NCBI GenBank assembly: GCA_036172665.1
Contig: JAYKNF010000033.1
Coordinates: forward strand, 124,001 to 188,000
From: Prosopocoilus inquinatus
Taxonomy: Eukaryota; Arthropoda; Insecta; Coleoptera; Lucanidae
Length of the DNA stretch: 64,000 nt
Direction: 5' to 3'
The notes under the pieces were generated by a model that made no database searches, had not been told where the DNA came from, and was given only the letters and a program-made list of their open reading frames with translations. Position 1 is the stretch's first letter. The number at the start of each line of letters is the position of its first letter. Of this stretch, positions 40,071-55,500 are shown in pieces. The position numbers and the translations under genes are program-made.

Positions 40071-43000
40071 CGAAAAAACACGTATTAGCGTTGTTCCTGT
40101 GATGTATCTAATCGATCCTGACTCATCTATCATGTTATTTGACGTTTGGATGGACTCCAGTAAGTCTGATGTGAGATACGACTTTTTCGGACGCAGCAGC
40201 AACTGGAAATAGTTTTAAACGAAACAACACGTATTAGCGTTGTTCCTGTGATGTATCTAATCGATACTTACTCATCTATCATGTTATTTGACGTTTGGAT
40301 GGACTCCAGTAACTCTGATGTGAGATACAAAGTTCTCGGACGCAGCAGTAGCTGGAAATAATTTTGAACGAAACAACACGTATTAGCGTTGTTCCTGTGA
40401 TGTATCTAAGCGATCCTTACTTATCTAACGTGTTATTTGACGTTTCGATGGACTCCAGTAACTCTGATGTGAGATACGACGTTTTCGGACGCAGCAGAAG
40501 CTGGAAATAGTTTTAAACGAAACAACACGCATTAGCGATGTTCCTGTGATGTATCAATCGATCCTTACTCATCTATCATGTTATTTGTCGTTTCGATGGC
40601 CTCCAGTAACTCTGATGTGAGATACGACGTTTTCGGACGCAGCAGAAGCTGGAAATAGTTTTAAACGAAACAACACGCATTAGCGATGTTCCTGTGATGT
40701 ATCTAATCGATCCTTACTCATCTATCATGTTATTTTACGTTTGGATGGACTCTAGTAATTCTGAAGAGAGATACGAAGTTTTTGGACGCAGCAGGAGCTG
40801 GAAATAGTTTTAAATGAAATAACACGTATTAGCGTTGTTCCTGTGATGTATCTAATCGATCCTTACTTATATAGCATGTTATTTGACGTTTGAATGGACT
40901 CCAGTAACTCTGATGTGAGATATAAAGTTCTCGGACGCAGCAGAAGCTGGAAATAGTTTTGAACGAAACAACACGTATTAGCGTTGTTCCTGTGATGTAT
41001 CTAAGCGATCCTTACTTATCTAACATGTTATTTGACGTTTCGATGGACTCCAGTAACTCTGATGTGAGATACGACGTTTTCGGACGCAGCAGAAGCTGGA
41101 AATAGTTTTAAACGAAACAACACGCATTAGCGATGTTCCTGTGATGTATCAATCGATCCTTACTCATCTATCATGTTATTTGTCGTTTCGATGGCCTCCA
41201 GTAACTCTGATGTGAGATACGACGTTTTCGGACGCAGCAGGAGCTGGAAATAGTTTTAAACGAAACAACACGCATTAGCGTTGTTCCTGTGATGTATCTA
41301 ATCGATCCTTACTCATCTATCATGTTATTTGGCGTTTCGATGGACTCCAGTAACTCTGATGTGAGATACGAAATTTTTGGACGCAGCAGGAGCTGGAAAT
41401 AGTTTTAAACGAAACAACACGTATTAGCGTTGTTCCTGTGATGTATCTAATCGATCCTTACTTATATAGCATGTTATTTGACGTTTGAATGGACTCCAGT
41501 AACTCTGATGTGAGATACAAAGTTCTCGGACGCAGCAGAAGCTGGAAATAGTTTTGAACGAAACAACACGTATTAGCGTTGTTCCTGTGATGTATCTAAT
41601 CGATCCTTACTTATCTAATATGTTATTTGACGTTTCGATAGGCTCCAGTAACTCTGATGTGAGATACGAAATTTTTGGACGCAGCAGGAGCTGGAAATAG
41701 TTTTAAACGAAACAACACGTATTAGCGTTGTTCCTGTGATGTATCTAATCGATCCTTACTCATCTATCATGTTATTTGACGTTTGGATGGACTCCAGTAA
41801 CTCTGATGTGAGATACAAAGTTTATCGGAAGCAGCAGAAGCTGCAAATAGTTTTAAATGAAACAACACGCATTAGCGTTGTTCCTGTGATGTATCTAATC
41901 GATCCTTACTCATCTATCATGTTATTTGAGGTTTCGATGGACTCTAGTAATTCTGATGTGAGATACGAAGTTTTTGGACGCAGCAGGAGCTGGAAATAGT
42001 TTTAAATGAAACAACACGTATTAGCGTTGTTCCTGTGATGTATCTAATCGATCCTTACTCATCTATCATGTTATTTGACGTTTGGATGGACTCCAGTAAC
42101 TCTGATGTGAGATACAAAGTTCTCGGACGCAGCAGTTGCTGGAAATAGTTTTAAACGAAACAACACGCATTAGCGTTGTTCCTGTGATGTATCTAATCGA
42201 TTCTTACTCATCTATCATGTTATTTGACGTTTGGATGGACTCCAGTAAGTCTGATGTAATATACAAAGTTCTCGGACGCAGCAGTTGCTGGAAATAGTTT
42301 TAAACGAAACAACACGGCATTAGCGTTGTTCCTGTGATGTATCTAATCGATTCTTACTCATCTATCATGTTATTTCACGTTTCGATGGACTCCAGTAAGT
42401 CTGATGTGAGATACGACGTTTTCGGACGCAGCAGCAACTGGAAATAGTTTTAAACGAAACAACACGTATTAGCGTTGTTCCTGTGATGTATCTAATCGAT
42501 ACTTACTCATCTATCATGTTATTTGACGTTTGGATATACTCCAGTAACTCTGATGTGAGATACAAAGTTCTCGGACGCAGCAGTTGCTGGAAATAGTTTT
42601 AAACGAAACAACACGCATTAGCGTTGTTCCTGTGATGTATCTAATCGATTCTTACTCATCTATCATGTTATTTGACGTTTCGATGGACTCTAGTAACTCT
42701 GATGTGAGATACGAAGTTTTTGGACGCAGCAGGAGCTGGAAATAGTTTTAAACGAAACAACACGCATTAGCGATGTTCCTGTGATGTATCAATCGATCCT
42801 TACTCATCTATCATGTTATTTGTCGTTTCGATGGCCTCCAGTAACTCTGATGTGAGATACGACGTTTTCGGACGCAGCAGAAGCTGGAAATAGTTTTAAA
42901 CGAAACAACACGCATTAGCGATGTTCCTGTGATGTATCTAATCGATCCTTACTCATCTATCATGTTATTTTACGTTTGGATGGACTCCAGTAACTCTGAT

Positions 43001-43722
43001 GTGAGATACAAAGTTTTTGGACGCAGCAGAAGCTGGAAATAGTTTTAAACGAAACAACACGCATTAGCGATGTTCCTGTGATGTATCTAATCGATCCTTA
43101 CTTATCTACTATGTTATTTTACGTTTGGATGGACTCCAGTAACTCTGATGTGAGATACAAAGTTTTTGGACGCAGCAGGAGCTGGAAATAGTTTTAAACG
43201 AAACAACACGCATTAGCGTTGTTCCTGTGATGTATCTAATCGATCCTTACTCATCTATCATGTTATTTGACGTTTCAAACAACACGCATTAGCGTTGTTC
43301 CTGTGATGTATCTAATCGATCCTTACTCATCTATCATGTTATTTGACGTTTCGATGGACTCTAGTAATTCTGATGTGAGATACGAAGTTTTTGGACGCAG
43401 CAGGAGCTGGAAATAGTTTTAAACGAAACAACACGTATTAGCGTTGTTCCTGTGATGTATCTAATCGATCCTTACTCATCTATCATGTTATTTGACGTTT
43501 GGATGGACTCCAGTAACTCTGATGTGAGATACAAAGTTTATCGGAAGCAGCAGAAGCTGCAAATAGTTTTAAACGAAACAACACGCATTAGCGTTGTTCC
43601 TGTGATGTATCTAATCGATCCTTACTCATCTATCATGTTATTTGACGTTTCGATGGACTCTAGTAATTCTGATGTGAGATACGAAGTTTTTGGACGCAGC
43701 AGGAGCTGGAAATAGTTTTAAA
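40071..43722. repeat. 'Gamma' block, copy 4
   Basis: It matches gamma copy 2 at a displacement of 15428 bp and copy 3 at 2831 bp. It includes the 77-bp truncated monomer at 43199-43275. One visible difference from copies 1 and 2 is TTTGGATGG in place of TTTTGATGG in the opening marker monomer, a change shared with copy 3, so copies 3 and 4 are closer to each other. It continues directly into delta copy 2. Confidence 0.92.
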
Positions 43723-46700
43723 CGAAACAACACGTATTAGCGTTGTTCCTGTGATGTATCTAATCGATCCTTACTCATCTATCATGTTATTTGACGTTTG
43801 GATGGACTCCAGTAACTCTGATGTGAGATACAAAGTTTATCGGAAGCAGCAGAAGCTGCAAATAGTTTTAAATGAAACAACACGCATTAGCGTTGTTCCT
43901 GTGATGTATCTTATCGATCCTTACTCATCTATCATGTTATTTGACGTTTGGACGGACACCAGTAACTCTGATGTGAGATACAAAGTTCTAGGACGCAGCA
44001 GAAGCTGGAAATAGTTTTGAATGAAACAACACATATTAGCGTTGTTCCTGTGATGTATCTAAACGATCCTTAATTATCTAACATGTTATTTGACGTTTGG
44101 ATGGACTCCAGTAACTCTGATGTGTGATACGAAATTTTCGGACGCAGCAGAAGCTGGAAATAGTTTTAAACGAAACAACACGCATTAGCGTTGTTCCTGT
44201 GATGTATCTAATCGATCCTTACTCATCTGTCATGTTATTTGACGTATCGATGGACTCTAGTAATTCTGATGTGAGATACGAAGTTTTTGGACGCAGCAGG
44301 AGCTGGAAATAGTTTTAAACGAAACAACACGTATTAGCGTTGTTCCTGTGATGTATCTAATCGATCCTTACTCATCTATCATGTTATTTGACGTTTGGAT
44401 GGACTCCAGTAACTCTGATGTGAGATACAAAGTTTATCGGAAGCAGCAGAAGCTGCAAATAGTTTTAAATGAAACAACACGCATTAGCGTTGTTCCTGTG
44501 ATGTATCTTATCGATCCTTACTCATCTATCATGTTATTTGACGTTTGGACGGACACCAGTAACTCTGATGTGAGATACAAAGTTCTAGGACGCAGCAGAA
44601 GCTGGAAATAGTTTTGAACGAAACAACACGTATTAGCGTTGTTCCTGTGATGTATCTAAACGATCCTTAATTATCTAACATGTTATTTGACGTTTGGATG
44701 GACTCCAGTAAGTCTGATGTGAGATACGACGTTTTCGGACGCAGCAGCAACTGGAAATAGTTTTAAACGAAACAACACGTATTAGCGTTGTTCCTGTGAT
44801 GTATCTAATCGATACTTACTCATCTATCATGTTATTTGACGTTTGGATGGACTCCAGTAACTCCGATGTGAGATACAAAGTTTTTGGACGCAGCAGGAGC
44901 TGGAAATAGTTTTAAACGAAACAACACGTATTATCGTTGTTCCTGTGATGTATCCAATCGATCCTTACTTATCTACTATGTTATTTGAAGTTTCGATGGA
45001 CTCCAGTAACTCTGATGTGAGATACGAAATTTTCGGACGCAGCAGAAGCTGGAAATAGTTTTAAACGAAGCAACACGCATTAGCGTTGTTCCTGTGATGT
45101 ATCTAATCGATCCTTACTCATCTATCATGTTATTTGACGTTTCGATGGACTCTAGTAATTCTGATGTGAGATACGAAGTTTTTGGACGCAGCAGGAGCTG
45201 GAAATAGTTTTAAACGAAACAACACGTATTAGCGTTGTTCCTGTGATGTATCTAATCGATCCTTACTCATCTATCATGTTATTTGACGTTTGGATGGACT
45301 CCAGTAACTCTGATGTGAGATACAAAGTTTATCGGACGCAGCAGAAGCTGCAAATAGTTTTAAATGAAACAACACGCATTAGCGTTGTTCCTGTGATGTA
45401 TCTAATCGATCCTTACTCATCTATCATGTTATTTGACGTTTCGATGGACTCTAGTAACTCTGATGTGAGATACGAAGTTTTTGGACGCAGCAGAAGCTGG
45501 AAATAGTTTTGAACGAAACAACACGTATTAGCGTTGTTCCTGTGATGTATCTAAACGATCCTTACTTATCTAACATGTTATTTGACGTTTGGATGGACTC
45601 CAGTAACTCTGATGTGAGATACGAAATTTTCGGACGCAGCAGAAGCTGGAAATAGTTTTAAACGAAACAACATGCATTAGCGTTGTTCCTGTGATGTATC
45701 TAATCGATCCTTACTCATCGATCATGTTATTTGGCGTTTCGATGGACTCCAGTAACTTTGATGTGAGTTACGAAGTTCTCGGACGCAGCTGAAGCTAGAA
45801 AGAGTTTTAAACGAAACAACACGTATTAGCGTTGTTCCTGTGATGTATCTAATCGATCCTTACTCATCCATCATGTTATTTGAAGTTTGGATGGACTCCA
45901 GTAACTCTGATGTGAGATACAAAGTTCTCGGACGCAGCAGAAGCTGGAAATAGTTTTGAACGAAACAACACGTATTAGCGTTGTTCCTGTGATGTATCTA
46001 AACGATCCTTACTTATCTAACATGTTATTTGACGTTTGGATGGACTCCAGTAACTCTGATGTGAGATACGAAATTTTCGGACGCAGCAGAAGCTGGAAAT
46101 AGTTTTAAACGAAACAACACGCATTAGCGTTGTTCCTGTGATGTATCTAATCGATCCTTACTCATCTATCATGTTATTTGACGTTTGGATGGACTCCAGT
46201 AACTCTGATGTGAGATACAAAGTTTATCGGACGCAGCAGAAGCTGCAAATAGTTTTAAATGAAACAACACGCATTAGCGTTGTTCCTGTGATGTATCTAA
46301 TCGATCCTTACTCATCTATCATGTTATTTGACGTTTCGATGGACTCTAGTAACTCTGATGTGAGATACGAAGTTTTTGGACGCAGCAGGAGCTGGAAATA
46401 GTTTTAAACGAAACAACATGCATTAGCGTTGTTCCTGTGATGTATCTAATCGATCCTTACTCATCTATCATGTTATTTGACGTTTCGATGGACTCTAGTA
46501 ATTCTGATGTGAGATACGAAGTTTTTGGACGCAGCAGGAGCTGGAAATAGTTTTAAACGAAACAACACGTATTAGCGTTGTTCCTGTGATGTATCTAATC
46601 GATCCTTACTCATCTATCATGTTATTTGACGTTTGGATGGACTCCAGTAACTCTGATGTGAGATACAAAGTTTATCGGAAGCAGCAGAAGCTGCAAATAG

Positions 46701-49700
46701 TTTTAAATGAAACAACACGCATTAGCGTTGTTCCTGTGATGTATCTTATCGATCCTTACTCATCTATCATGTTATTTGACGTTTGGACGGACACCAGTAA
46801 CTCTGATGTGAGATACAAAGTTCTAGGACGCAGCAGAAGCTGGAAATAGTTTTGAACGAAACAACACGTATTAGCGTTGTTCCTGTGATGTATCTAAACG
46901 ATCCTTAATTATCTAACATGTTATTTGACGTTTGGATGGACTCCAGTAACTCTGATGTGTGATACGAAATTTTCGGACGCAGCAGAAGCTGGAAATAGTT
47001 TTAAACGAAACAACACTCATTAGCGTTGTTCCTGTGATGTATCTAATCGATCCTTACTCATCTATCATGTTATTTGATGTTTCGATGGACTCTAGTAATT
47101 CTGAAGAGAGATACGAAGTTTTTGGACGCAGCAGGAGCTGGAAATAGTCTTAAACGAAATAACACGTATTAGCGTTGTTCCTGTGATGTATCTAATCGAT
47201 CCTTACTTATATAGCATGTTATTTGACGTTTGAATGGACTCCAGTAACTCTGATGTGAGATACAAAGTTCTCGGACGCAGCAGAAGCTGGAAATAGTTTT
47301 GAACGAAACAACACGTATTAGCGTTGTTCCTGTGATGTATCTAATCGATCCTTACTCATCTATCATGTTATTTGACGTTTGGATGGACTCCAGTAACTCT
47401 GATGTGAGATACAAAGTTTTTGGACGCAGCAGGAGCTGGAAATAGTTTTAAACGAAACAACACGCATTAGCGTTGTTCCTGTGATGTATCTTATCGATCC
47501 TTACTCATCTATCATGTTATTTGACGTTTCGATGGACTCTAGTATTTCTGAAGAGAGATACGACGTTTTTGGACGCAGCAGGAGCTGGAAATAGTTTTAA
47601 ACGAAATAACACGTATTAGCGTTGTTCCTGTGATGTATCTAATCGATCCTTACTTATACAGCATGTTATTTGACGTTTGAATGGACTCCAGTATCTCTGA
47701 TGTGAGATACAAAGTTCTCGGACGCAGCAGAAGCTGGAAATAGTTTTGAACGAAACAACACGTATTAGCGTTGTTCCTGTGATGTATCTAATCGATCCTT
47801 ACTTATCTACTATGTTATTTGACGTTTCGATGGACTCCAGTAACTCTGATGTGAGATACGAAATTTTCGGACGCAGCAGAAGCTGGAAATAGTTTTAAAC
47901 GAAACAACACGCATTAGCGTTGTTCCTGTGATGTATCTAATCGATCCTTACTCATCTATCATGTTATTTGACGTTTCGATGGACTCTAGTAATTCTGATG
48001 TGAGATACGAAGTTTTTGGACGCAGCAGGAGCTGGAAATAGTTTTAAACGAAACAACACGTATTAGCGTTGTTCCTGTGATGTATCTAATCGATCCTTAC
48101 TCATCTATCATGTTATTTGACGTTTGGATGGACTCCAGTAACTCTGATGTGAGATACAAAGTTTATCGGAAGCAGCAGAAGCTGCAAATAGTTTTAAATG
48201 AAACAACACGCATTAGCGTTGTTCCTGTGATGTATCTTATCGATCCTTACTCATCTATCACGTTATTTGTCGTTTGGACGGACACCAGTAACACTGATGT
48301 GAGATACAAAGTTCTAGGACGCAGCAGAAGCTGGAAATAGTTTTGAACGAAACAACACGTATTAGCGTTGTTCCTGTGATGTATCTAAACGATCCTTAAT
48401 TATCTAACATGTTATTTGACGTTTGGATGGACTCCAGTAACTCTGATGTGTGATACGAAATTTTCGGACGCAGCAGAAGCTGGAAATAGTTTTAAACGAA
48501 ACAACACGCATTAGCGTTGTTCCTGTGATGTATCTAATCGATCCTTACTCATCTGTCATGTTATTTGACGTTTCGATGGACTCTAGTAATTCTGATGTGA
48601 GATACGAAGTTTTTGGACGCAGCAGGAGCTGGAAATAGTTTTAAACGAAACAACACGTATTAGCGTTGTTCCTGTGATGTATCTAATCGATCCTTACTCA
48701 TCTATCATGTTATTTGACGTTTGGATGGGCTCCAGTAACTCTGATGTGAGATACAATGTTTATCGGAAGCAGCAGAAGCTGCAAATAGTTTTAAATGAAA
48801 CAACACGCATTAGCGTTGTTCCTGTGATGTATCTTATCGATCCTTACTCATCTATCATGTTATTTGACGTTTGGACGGACACCAGTAACTCTGATGTGAG
48901 ATACAAAGTTCTAGGACGCAGCAGAAGCTGGAAATAGTTTTGAACGAAACAACACGTATTAGCGTTGTTCCTGTGATGTATCTAAACGATCCTTAATTAT
49001 CTAACATGTTATTTGACGTTTGGATGGACTCCAGTAAGTCTGATGTGAGATACGACGTTTTCGGACGCAGCAGCAACTGGAAATAGTTTTAAACGAAATA
49101 ACACGTATTAGCGTTGTTCCTGTGATGTATCTAATCGATACTTACTCATCTATCATGTTATTTGACGTTTGGATGGACTCCAGTAACTCCGATGTGAGAT
49201 ACAAAGTTTTTGGACGCAGCAGGAGCTGGAAATAGTTTTAAACGAAACAACACGTATTATCGTTGTTCCTGTGATGTATCCAATCGATCCTTACTTATCT
49301 ACTATGTTATTTGAAGTTTCGATGGACTCCAGTAACTCTGATGTGAGATACGAAATTTTCGGACGCAGCAGAAGCTGGAAATAGTTTTAAACGAAACAGC
49401 ACGCATTAGCGTTGTTCCTGTGATGTATCTAATCGATCCTTACTCATCTGTCATGTTATTTGACGTTTCGATGGACTCTAGTAATTCTGATGTGAGATAC
49501 GAAGTTTTTGGACGCAGCAGGAGCTGGAAATAGTTTTAAACGAAACAACACGTATTAGCGTTGTTTCTGTGATGTATCTAATCGATCCTCACTCATCTAT
49601 CATGTTATTTGACGTTTGGATGGACTCCAGTAACTCTGATGTGAGATACAAAGTTTATCGGAAGCAGCAGAAGCTGCAAATAGTTTTAAATGAAACAACA

Positions 49701-52521
49701 CGCATTAGCGTTGTTCCTGTGATGTATCTAATCGATCCTTACTCATCTATCATGTTATTTGACGTTTCGATGGACTCTAGTAACTCTGATGTGAGATACG
49801 AAGTTTTTGGACGCGGCAGGAGCTGGAAATAGTTTTAAACGAAACAACATGCATTAGCGTTGTTCCTGTGATGTATCTAATCGATCCTTACTCATCTATC
49901 ATGTTATTTGGCGTTTCGATGGACTCCAGTAACTTTGATGTGAGTTACGAAGTTCTCGGACGCAGCTGAAGCTAGAAAGAGTTTTAAACGAAACAACACG
50001 TATTAGCGTTGTTCCTGTGATGTATCTAATCGATCCTTACTCATCTATCATGTTATTTGAAGTTTGGATGGACTCCAGTAACTCTGATGTGAGATACAAA
50101 GTTCTCGGACGCAGCAGAAGCTGGAAATAGTTTTGAACGAAACAACACGTATTAGCGTTGTTCCTGTGATGTATCTAATCGATCCTTACTCATCTATCAT
50201 GTTATTTGACGTTTGGATGGACTCCAGTAACTCTGATGTGAGATACAAAGTTTTTGGACGCAGCAGGAGCTGGAAATAGTTTTAAACGAAACAACACGCA
50301 TTAGCGTTGTTCCTGTGATGTATCTAATCGATCCTTACTCATCTATCATGTTATTTGACGTTTCGATGGACTCTAGTAATTCTGAAGAGAGATACGACGT
50401 TTTTGGACGCAGCAGGAGCTGGAAATAGTTTTAAACGAAATAACACGTATTAGCGTTGTTCCTGTGATGTATCTAATCGATCCATACTTATACAGCATGT
50501 TATTTGACGTTTGAATGGACTCCAGTAACTCTGATGTGAGATACAAAGTTCTCGGACGCAGCAGAAGCTGGAAATAGTTTTGAACGAAACAACACGTATT
50601 AGCGTTGTTCCTGTGATGTATCTAATCGATCCTTACTTATCTACTATGTTATTTGACGTTTCGATGGACTCCAGTAACTCTGATGTGAGATACGAAATTT
50701 TCGGACGCAGCAGAAGCTGGAAATAGTTTTAAACGAAACAACACGCATTAGCGTTGTTCCTGTGATGTATCTAATCGATCCTTACTCATCTATCATGTTA
50801 TTTGACGTTTGAATGGACTCCAGTAACTCTGATGAGAGATACAAAGTTCTCGGACGCAGCAGAAGCTGGAAATAGTTTTGAACGAAACAACACGTATTAG
50901 CGTTGTTCCTGTGATGTATCTAATCGATCCTTACTCATCTATCATGTTATTTGACGTTTGGATGGACTCCAGTAACTCTGATGTGAGATACAAAGTTTTT
51001 GGACGCAGCAGGAGCTGGAAATAGTTTTAAACGAAACAACACGCATTAGCGTTGTTCCTGTGATGTATCTAATCGATCCTTACTCATCTATCATGTTATT
51101 TGACGTTTCGATGGACTCTAGTAATTCTGAAGAGAGATACGACGTTTTTGGACGCAGCAGGAGCTGGAAATAGTTTTAAACGAAATAACACGTATTAGCG
51201 TTGTTCCTGTGATGTATCTAATCGATCCTTACTTATACAGCATGTTATTTGACGTTTGAATGGACTCCAGTAACTCTGATGTGAGATACAAAGTTCTCGG
51301 ACGCAGCAGAAGCTGGAAATAGTTTTGAACGAAACAACACGTATTAGCGTTGTTCCTGTGATGTATCTAATCGATCCTTACTTATCTACTATGTTATTTG
51401 ACGTTTCGATGGACTCCAGTAACTCTGATGTGAGATACGAAATTTTCGGACGCAGCAGAAGCTGGAAATAGTTTTAAACGAAACAACACGCATTAGCGTT
51501 GTTCCTGTGATGTATCTAATCGATCCTTACTCATCTATCATGTTATTTGACGTTTGGATGGACTCCAGTAACTCTGATGTGAGATACAAAGTTCTCGGAC
51601 GCAGCAGAAGCTGGAAATAGTTTTGAACGAAACAACACGTATTAGCGTTGTTCCTGTGATGTATCTAATCGATCCTTACTCATCTATCATGTTATTTGAC
51701 GTTTGGATGGACTCCAGTAACTCTGATGTGAGATACAAAGTTTTTGGACGCAGCAGGAGCTGGAAATAGTTTTAAACGAAACAACACGCATTAGCGTTGT
51801 TCCTGTGATGTATCTAATCGATCCTTACTCATCTATCATGTTATTTGACGTTTCGATGGACTCTAGTAATTCTGAAGAGAGATACGACGTTTTTGGACGC
51901 AGCAGGAGCTGGAAATAGTTTTAAACGAAATAACACGTATTAGCGTTGTTCCTGTGATGTATCTAATCGATCCTTACTTATACAGCATGTTATTTGACGT
52001 TTGAATGGACTCCAGTAACTCTGATGTGAGATACAAAGTTCTCGGACGCAGCAGAAGCTGGAAATAGTTTTGAACGAAACAACACGTATTAGCGTTGTTC
52101 CTGTGATGTATCTAATCGATCCTTACTTATCTACTATGTTATTTGACGTTTCGATGGACTCCAGTAACTCTGATGTGAGATACGAAATTTTCGGACGCAG
52201 CAGAAGCTGGAAATAGTTTTAAACGAAACAACACGCATTAGCGTTGTTCCTGTGATGTATCTAATCGATCCTTACTCATCTATCATGTTATTTGACGTTT
52301 GGATGGACTCCAGTAACTCTGATGTGAGATACAAAGTTCTCGGACGCAGCAGAAGCTGGAAATAGTTTTGAACGAAACAACACGTATTAGCGTTGTTCCT
52401 GTGATGTATCTAATCGATCCTTACTCATCTATCATGTTATTTGACGTTTGGATGGACTCCAGTAACTCTGATGTGAGATACAAAGTTTTTGGACGCAGCA
52501 GGAGCTGGAAATAGTTTTAAA
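43723..52521. repeat. 'Delta' block, copy 2
   Basis: It matches delta copy 1 at 15428 bp, then 15577 bp, after gaining one monomer at 45514-45662 (AAACGATCCTTACTTATC type). Tetramer units lie at 43723, 46558 and 48049. The divergent monomer is at 45663 and 49840. The 745-bp pentamer is present three times (TCTGAAGAG landmarks at 50384, 51129 and 51874), against two in copies 1 and 3. It passes without a linker into delta copy 3. Confidence 0.92.
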
Positions 52522-55500
52522 CGAAACAACACGTATTAGCGTTGTTCCTGTGATGTATCTAATCGATCCTTACTCATCTATCATGTTATTTGACGTTTGG
52601 ATGGACTCCAGTAACTCTGATGTGAGATACAAAGTTTATCGGAAGCAGCAGAAGCTGCAAATAGTTTTAAATGAAACAACACGCATTAGCGTTGTTCCTG
52701 TGATGTATCTTATCGATCCTTACTCATCTATCATGTTATTTGACGTTTGGACGGACACCAGTAACTCTGATGTGAGATACAAAGTTCTAGGACGCAGCAG
52801 AAGCTGGAAATAGTTTTGAATGAAACAACACATATTAGCGTTGTTCCTGTGATGTATCTAAACGATCCTTAATTATCTAACATGTTATTTGACGTTTGGA
52901 TGGACTCCAGTAACTCTGATGTGTGATACGAAATTTTCGGACGCAGCAGAAGCTGGAAATAGTTTTAAACGAAACAACACGCATTAGCGTTGTTCCTGTG
53001 ATGTATCTAATCGATCCTTACTCATCTGTCATGTTATTTGACGTATCGATGGACTCTAGTAATTCTGATGTGAGATACGAAGTTTTTGGACGCAGCAGGA
53101 GCTGGAAATAGTTTTAAACGAAACAACACGTATTAGCGTTGTTCCTGTGATGTATCTAATCGATCCTTACTCATCTATCATGTTATTTGACGTTTGGATG
53201 GACTCCAGTAACTCTGATGTGAGATACAAAGTTTATCGGAAGCAGCAGAAGCTGCAAATAGTTTTAAATGAAACAACACGCATTAGCGTTGTTCCTGTGA
53301 TGTATCTTATCGATCCTTACTCATCTATCATGTTATTTGACGTTTGGACGGACACCAGTAACTCTGATGTGAGATACAAAGTTCTAGGACGCAGCAGAAG
53401 CTGGAAATAGTTTTGAACGAAACAACACGTATTAGCGTTGTTCCTGTGATGTATCTAAACGATCCTTAATTATCTAACATGTTATTTGACGTTTGGATGG
53501 ACTCCAGTAAGTCTGATGTGAGATACGACGTTTTCGGACGCAGCAGCAACTGGAAATAGTTTTAAACGAAACAACACGTATTAGCGTTGTTCCTGTGATG
53601 TATCTAATCGATACTTACTCATCTATCATGTTATTTGACGTTTGGATGGACTCCAGTAACTCCGATGTGAGATACAAAGTTTTTGGACGCAGCAGGAGCT
53701 GGAAATAGTTTTAAACGAAACAACACGTATTATCGTTGTTCCTGTGATGTATCCAATCGATCCTTACTTATCTACTATGTTATTTGAAGTTTCGATGGAC
53801 TCCAGTAACTCTGATGTGAGATACGAAATTTTCGGACGCAGCAGAAGCTGGAAATAGTTTTAAACGAAGCAACACGCATTAGCGTTGTTCCTGTGATGTA
53901 TCTAATCGATCCTTACTCATCTATCATGTTATTTGACGTTTCGATGGACTCTAGTAATTCTGATGTGAGATACGAAGTTTTTGGACGCAGCAGGAGCTGG
54001 AAATAGTTTTAAACGAAACAACACGTATTAGCGTTGTTCCTGTGATGTATCTAATCGATCCTTACTCATCTATCATGTTATTTGACGTTTGGATGGACTC
54101 CAGTAACTCTGATGTGAGATACAAAGTTTATCGGACGCAGCAGAAGCTGCAAATAGTTTTAAATGAAACAACACGCATTAGCGTTGTTCCTGTGATGTAT
54201 CTAATCGATCCTTACTCATCTATCATGTTATTTGACGTTTCGATGGACTCTAGTAACTCTGATGTGAGATACGAAGTTTTTGGACGCAGCAGAAGCTGGA
54301 AATAGTTTTGAACGAAACAACACGTATTAGCGTTGTTCCTGTGATGTATCTAAACGATCCTTACTTATCTAACATGTTATTTGACGTTTGGATGGACTCC
54401 AGTAACTCTGATGTGAGATACGAAATTTTCGGACGCAGCAGAAGCTGGAAATAGTTTTAAACGAAACAACATGCATTAGCGTTGTTCCTGTGATGTATCT
54501 AATCGATCCTTACTCATCGATCATGTTATTTGGCGTTTCGATGGACTCCAGTAACTTTGATGTGAGTTACGAAGTTCTCGGACGCAGCTGAAGCTAGAAA
54601 GAGTTTTAAACGAAACAACACGTATTAGCGTTGTTCCTGTGATGTATCTAATCGATCCTTACTCATCCATCATGTTATTTGAAGTTTGGATGGACTCCAG
54701 TAACTCTGATGTGAGATACAAAGTTCTCGGACGCAGCAGAAGCTGGAAATAGTTTTGAACGAAACAACACGTATTAGCGTTGTTCCTGTGATGTATCTAA
54801 ACGATCCTTACTTATCTAACATGTTATTTGACGTTTGGATGGACTCCAGTAACTCTGATGTGAGATACGAAATTTTCGGACGCAGCAGAAGCTGGAAATA
54901 GTTTTAAACGAAACAACACGCATTAGCGTTGTTCCTGTGATGTATCTAATCGATCCTTACTCATCTATCATGTTATTTGACGTTTGGATGGACTCCAGTA
55001 ACTCTGATGTGAGATACAAAGTTTATCGGACGCAGCAGAAGCTGCAAATAGTTTTAAATGAAACAACACGCATTAGCGTTGTTCCTGTGATGTATCTAAT
55101 CGATCCTTACTCATCTATCATGTTATTTGACGTTTCGATGGACTCTAGTAACTCTGATGTGAGATACGAAGTTTTTGGACGCAGCAGGAGCTGGAAATAG
55201 TTTTAAACGAAACAACATGCATTAGCGTTGTTCCTGTGATGTATCTAATCGATCCTTACTCATCTATCATGTTATTTGACGTTTCGATGGACTCTAGTAA
55301 TTCTGATGTGAGATACGAAGTTTTTGGACGCAGCAGGAGCTGGAAATAGTTTTAAACGAAACAACACGTATTAGCGTTGTTCCTGTGATGTATCTAATCG
55401 ATCCTTACTCATCTATCATGTTATTTGACGTTTGGATGGACTCCAGTAACTCTGATGTGAGATACAAAGTTTATCGGAAGCAGCAGAAGCTGCAAATAGT

